DNA from: Gemmatimonadota bacterium
GTDB lineage: Bacteria > Gemmatimonadota > Gemmatimonadetes > Longimicrobiales > Longimicrobiaceae
DNA length: 40,861 bases
Direction of reading: 5' to 3'
Assembly (NCBI GenBank): GCA_028287185.1
Contig: JAQBQD010000030.1
Span: forward strand, 1-40,861
Part shown: positions 38,340 to 40,861 of the stretch, piece after piece
How positions within the stretch are numbered: position 1 is the stretch's first letter
How the letters are laid out: each line of letters begins with the position of its first letter
Made by a program: the position numbers and the translations under genes
Notes under the pieces: model-generated
The model's database searches: none
Seen by the model: only the letters and a program-made list of their open reading frames with translations
What the model was told of the DNA's origin: nothing

Positions 38340-38897
38340 ATGGCGGATCACAGGCACGACCGCCCCAAGGCGGTGATCTTCGACCTGGACGGCACGCTCT
38401 CCGACGACCGGGCGCGGGCGCACTTCGTGGAGGTGGAGCACGGGCGCGCCCGCGACTGGAAGTCGTACTTCGACGCGGTGGAGCAGGACGCCCCCATCGC
38501 CGCCACCATCGAGGTGCTGCGGGCGTTCCGCAAGTGCGGGACCCGGATCCTGTACCTCACCGGGCGGCCGGACTTCACTCGCGCCAGGACGGAGCGCTGG
38601 CTGAAGGCGAACGGCCTCACCCCGTACGAGCGCCTGGTGATGCGCCCCGCGCAGGGCGATTGGCGGCCGGCCGGCGAGTTCAAGGTGGACGAGATCGCCC
38701 GGCTGCGCGGCGAGTACGAGCTGGTGTGCGCCTTCGAGGACCGCATCGACGTGGCCGAGGCGCTGCGGAAGGCCGGCGTGCCCGTCTTCCTCTACGGCGC
38801 CGGCGCCGAGGCGGCGGCCGAGGCCATGGAGGCGCTGGAGGTGAACCAGGAGGAGCTGATGGGCGAGCCCGAGCCCCTGCCGGGAGAGGAGGCGTAG
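38340..38897 (+). CDS. HAD-family phosphatase, polynucleotide-kinase-3'-phosphatase-like
   Basis: A 185-residue HAD phosphatase. Motif I is VIFDLDGTLSDD (Asp15 nucleophile, Asp17 acid/base), motif II is ILYLTGRPD, then a Lys in FKVDEIARL and an acidic motif IV in CAFEDRIDVAEAL. The layout, including LTGRPDFTRARTERWLKANGL, is similar to the phosphatase domain of T4-type polynucleotide kinase (PseT), but no kinase domain is attached. An acidic C-terminal tail (MGEPEPLPGEEA) is present. Start at 38340 with GGGGAG 6 nt upstream. Likely co-transcribed with the SDR gene. Confidence 0.85.
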   Translation: MADHRHDRPKAVIFDLDGTLSDDRARAHFVEVEHGRARDWKSYFDAVEQDAPIAATIEVLRAFRKCGTRILYLTGRPDFTRARTERWLKANGLTPYERLVMRPAQGDWRPAGEFKVDEIARLRGEYELVCAFEDRIDVAEALRKAGVPVFLYGAGAEAAAEAMEALEVNQEELMGEPEPLPGEEA

Positions 38898-39222
38898 CCC
38901 GTCACTCTCGCGGAGGCGCCGGTTCGCCGCATCCATCGACCGACGAAATCGTCTGGACGTCCTCTCCAACGGGCGGTCCAGATGATTCGCATCTACCGTC
39001 ATCGCATAGGTCCGCGTCGCGCTCTGCCTTCGGTCCGCGGATCGTTCCTCGCGCCCGGTTGACGCCGCCATCCATACGCCCCGCCCGATCGGCCGAAGGT
39101 GCCATGCGGAGCACCATCCATCGTGCAACCCTCGTCCGCCGATCCACCATGGGGGACGACGGAACGCGCGCGGGAGCACGCCCGGACTGGCCGGGCATGC
39201 TCCCGCGGGGCGTGCGTGCGGC
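38898..39222. other. Intergenic region between convergent genes
   Basis: About 325 bases. It contains a long imperfect hairpin (TCTGGAC at 38952-38958 with GTCCAGA at 38976-38982), a possible weak terminator of the HAD gene, and the terminator at 39169-39207. Confidence 0.4.
39169..39207 (-). terminator. Terminator after the AidA/PixA-like gene
   Basis: CGCGGGAGCA (39169-39178) pairs with TGCTCCCGCG (39198-39207), with an inner CCCGG/CCGGG stem. It lies 16 nt after the leftward gene's stop. No T-run on the minus side. Confidence 0.6.
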
Positions 39223-39585
39223 TCAGGTCACGTTGATGAACGGGTCCCAATTGTACGTGCCGGGCTGGCCGTTCACGGTGAAGTTGAAATGGTACGTCAT
39301 GTTCCCCTTCGAGTTCACGATGCCGGTCCAGACGCCGTTCACGTAGTTGGGGACGAAGAGCGCCGGGCTCGTCGCCGGCACGAACGCCGTGAGCACGCAG
39401 CCCCACGTGGGGATGATGCTGGCGACGTTGAAGTTGATGGTGTCCCCGATGTCGCAGTTGATGGTCAGCTCGTTGCTTCCCTGGTTCGGGTCGCCGTTGT
39501 CGTCCAGCATGTACACGGTGGTGGTGCCGTTCACCGTGGCGGCGGTGTCGACGACGCAGAGGCAGTTGATGGTCTTCTCGGACAT
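39223..39585 (-). CDS. AidA/PixA family (inclusion-body-type) protein
   Basis: A 120-residue protein resembling the AidA/PixA family. It starts MSEKTINCLCVVDTAATVNG, has ELTINCDIGDTINFNVASI, and ends TYHFNFTVNGQPGTYNWDPFI, the conserved strand-rich pattern with the terminal WDP motif. Family members form intracellular inclusion-type proteins or are linked to quorum-sensing control, with no firm enzymatic role. The composition is unusual for this genome: many Asn, Thr, Val, few Arg and Lys, and a lower GC share. Start at 39585 with GGAAGGA 5-6 nt upstream. It is followed by a terminator and diverges from the BTAD regulator gene (212 nt apart). Confidence 0.85.
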   Translation of the reverse strand: MSEKTINCLCVVDTAATVNGTTTVYMLDDNGDPNQGSNELTINCDIGDTINFNVASIIPTWGCVLTAFVPATSPALFVPNYVNGVWTGIVNSKGNMTYHFNFTVNGQPGTYNWDPFINVT

Positions 39586-39797
39586 GGGTTCCTTCCCGCG
39601 TTCGTGGGGTGGATCGGGAGTGCCGCGGCCAGGGGTGGCCGGGCCTGGAAGGGGAGCGGCCGGCGGCCGCGCGGCGCTTCCCTCGATGCGTCCGAAGACT
39701 GGCGGCTTGCGCCTGTCCCCGATGCGCGGCTAACTATGCAGCGAGGGTCTCAACCTCGTGTCCCTGCCGTGTCATCCCGCTCTCCATCTCCTCCCCC

Positions 39798-40861
39798 ATG
39801 TTTGCTCTCAACCTGCTGGGAGGGACTGCCCTCCACGGCCGCAACGGGCTTGTCACCGGAAAGGCGGCCCACAAGCGGCGGCTGGCCCTGCTCGCCATCC
39901 TGGCCCTGGCGAGGGGACGGACGGTGGGGCGCGAGCGCATCGTCGGCCTGCTCTGGCCCGAGCGGGAGGGCGACACGGCGCGCCACCTGCTTTCCGAGTC
40001 GCTGTACGTGCTGCGCAAGGAGCTGGGCGAGAACGCCTTCGTGTCGGCCGGCGACGAGGTGGGCCTGAACGGCGAGGTGGTGCGGGCGGACGTGGAGGAG
40101 TTCGAGCGGATGGTGCAGGAGGGGGACCTGGAAGGGGCGGCCGAGGTGTACCGCGGGCCCTTCCTGGACGGCTTCTTCGTGGGCGACGCGCCCGAGTTCG
40201 AGGCCTGGGCCGAGTCCGAGCGCGAGCGCCTGAAGCGAGCGCACACGCGCGTGGTGGAGTGCCTGGCCCTGGCGCGCGAGGGCGACGGCCGCCCCGCCGA
40301 GGCGGCGGACTGGTGGCGACGCCTGGCCGTGGCCGACCCGTACAACAGCCGCGTGGGCATGCGCCTGATGGCCGCGCTGGACGCCGCCGGCGAGCGCGCG
40401 TCCGCCATCTGGTTCGCCGAGACGCACGTGGCCCTGCTGCGCGACGAGCTGGGCGTGGAGCCCCAGCCCGAGTTCGCGGCGATGGTGGAGCGGCTGCGCT
40501 CCGAGCCCGTCCGCGTTCCGCCCGCCCCGCCGCCTCGCCCCGCGTCCGACGCGCCGCCACAGGAACCGCAGCCTTCGGCCGATCATGAAGCGGTGCGGGC
40601 TCCATCCGCCGGGGCGGTGGACGTCGAACGGCCGGCGGACCCGCCCCCGACGCCGGGCCCAGCCTCCGAGGCGGATCGGCCCGAGGCTCCGATCGCGACG
40701 GCGGCGGAGGACGACACCGCGTCCCGGGCGGACGACGGTGCCCTGTCCGTATTGCCCGTCCCGTCGTCGACCTCCGAGGATCGACCCGCCGGGCCGGTTG
40801 GGCGGAGGCTCCGGGGGCCGCGCGGCGCGTGGCTGGCGGGCGCGGCGGCGGCCGTGGCGGT
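39798..40861 (+). CDS. BTAD/SARP-type transcriptional regulator, incomplete at right edge
   Basis: The protein starts MFALNLLGGTALHGRNG and runs out of the window after 354 codons. Residues 1-95 form an OmpR-like winged helix (AHKRRLALLAILALARGRTVGRERIVGLLWP...LLSESLYVLRKELG). Residues about 100-245 form the bacterial transcriptional activator domain with TPR-like helices (EGAAEVYRGPFLDGFF, DWWRRLAVADPYNSRVGMRLMAAL, ELGVEPQPEF). A Pro/Ala-rich linker (about 250-330) follows, then the start of a hydrophobic helix (WLAGAAAAVAV), so the full protein is probably membrane-associated with further domains. Start at ATG 39798. It diverges from the AidA-like gene. Confidence 0.85.
   Translation, partial: MFALNLLGGTALHGRNGLVTGKAAHKRRLALLAILALARGRTVGRERIVGLLWPEREGDTARHLLSESLYVLRKELGENAFVSAGDEVGLNGEVVRADVEEFERMVQEGDLEGAAEVYRGPFLDGFFVGDAPEFEAWAESERERLKRAHTRVVECLALAREGDGRPAEAADWWRRLAVADPYNSRVGMRLMAALDAAGERASAIWFAETHVALLRDELGVEPQPEFAAMVERLRSEPVRVPPAPPPRPASDAPPQEPQPSADHEAVRAPSAGAVDVERPADPPPTPGPASEADRPEAPIATAAEDDTASRADDGALSVLPVPSSTSEDRPAGPVGRRLRGPRGAWLAGAAAAVA

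Noticed and set aside
1..40861. CRISPR array, IS element, prophage or integrase
   Set aside because: No regularly spaced repeats, transposase/integrase motifs or phage structural genes were seen on either strand.

Overview
The window is about 40.9 kb of very GC-rich DNA (roughly 70% or more by eye). It is densely packed with short operons on both strands and has many GTG/TTG starts. Its content points to a diderm, aerobic environmental bacterium: an Mla-type lipid transport system, many lipoproteins with lipoboxes, a periplasmic Cu/Zn superoxide dismutase, CcdA, SURF1, the coproheme decarboxylase HemQ, and a BTAD-type regulator at the right edge. My best guess is the Gemmatimonadota, Longimicrobium-like. 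This rests on overall protein style and on remembered intergenic repeats, not on a search. I see no phage, IS element, CRISPR array, rRNA or tRNA.

Left part (1-9.1 kb): an M56/BlaI sensor-repressor pair reads leftward, with a sodC lipoprotein gene divergent from it. Two ACTA-N6-TAGT dyads flank a good blaI promoter. Then come a DUF4349 lipoprotein, an operon of a GH13 alpha-glucosidase and an erythromycin-esterase-family protein, a small membrane protein, a DCC (DUF393) oxidoreductase coupled to an AI-2E-type permease, and an 82-residue protein. From 9.1 to 10.3 kb lies a patch of visibly lower GC with one unrecognised membrane protein, bounded by two near-identical hairpin repeats.

Centre (10.3-22.6 kb): leftward operons lysC-asd-nudix (entry to lysine/threonine/methionine synthesis) and mlaE-mlaF-mlaD (lipid transport), with hemQ upstream. 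A nitronate-monooxygenase-like gene diverges from hemQ behind a recognisable promoter. CcdA, an orphan NarL-type response regulator and a FabF with a TTG start follow on the plus strand.

Right part (22.8-40.9 kb): a CBS-domain protein carrying a 250-residue Gly/Tyr/Ser-rich low-complexity region, SURF1, and a two-gene stress-like operon (ferritin-like protein with a membrane tail, then a DUF3618 protein) divergent from a LEA14-like lipoprotein. Then a series of single genes: a zinc-ribbon protein, a DsbA-family protein, a VanX-like dipeptidase lipoprotein, a metallo-beta-lactamase-fold hydrolase, GmhA, DUF983, a membrane GGDEF cyclase, an SDR and a HAD phosphatase. The window ends with an AidA/PixA-family protein divergent from a BTAD regulator that runs off the edge.

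Most genes look like ordinary chromosomal housekeeping or envelope-stress functions. The most unusual items are the FUS-like low-complexity CBS protein, the BlaI promoter flanked by its two operators opposite sodC, the hairpin-bounded low-GC gene, and the AidA/BTAD pair. Genes are mostly separated by strong GC hairpins with short T-tracts.
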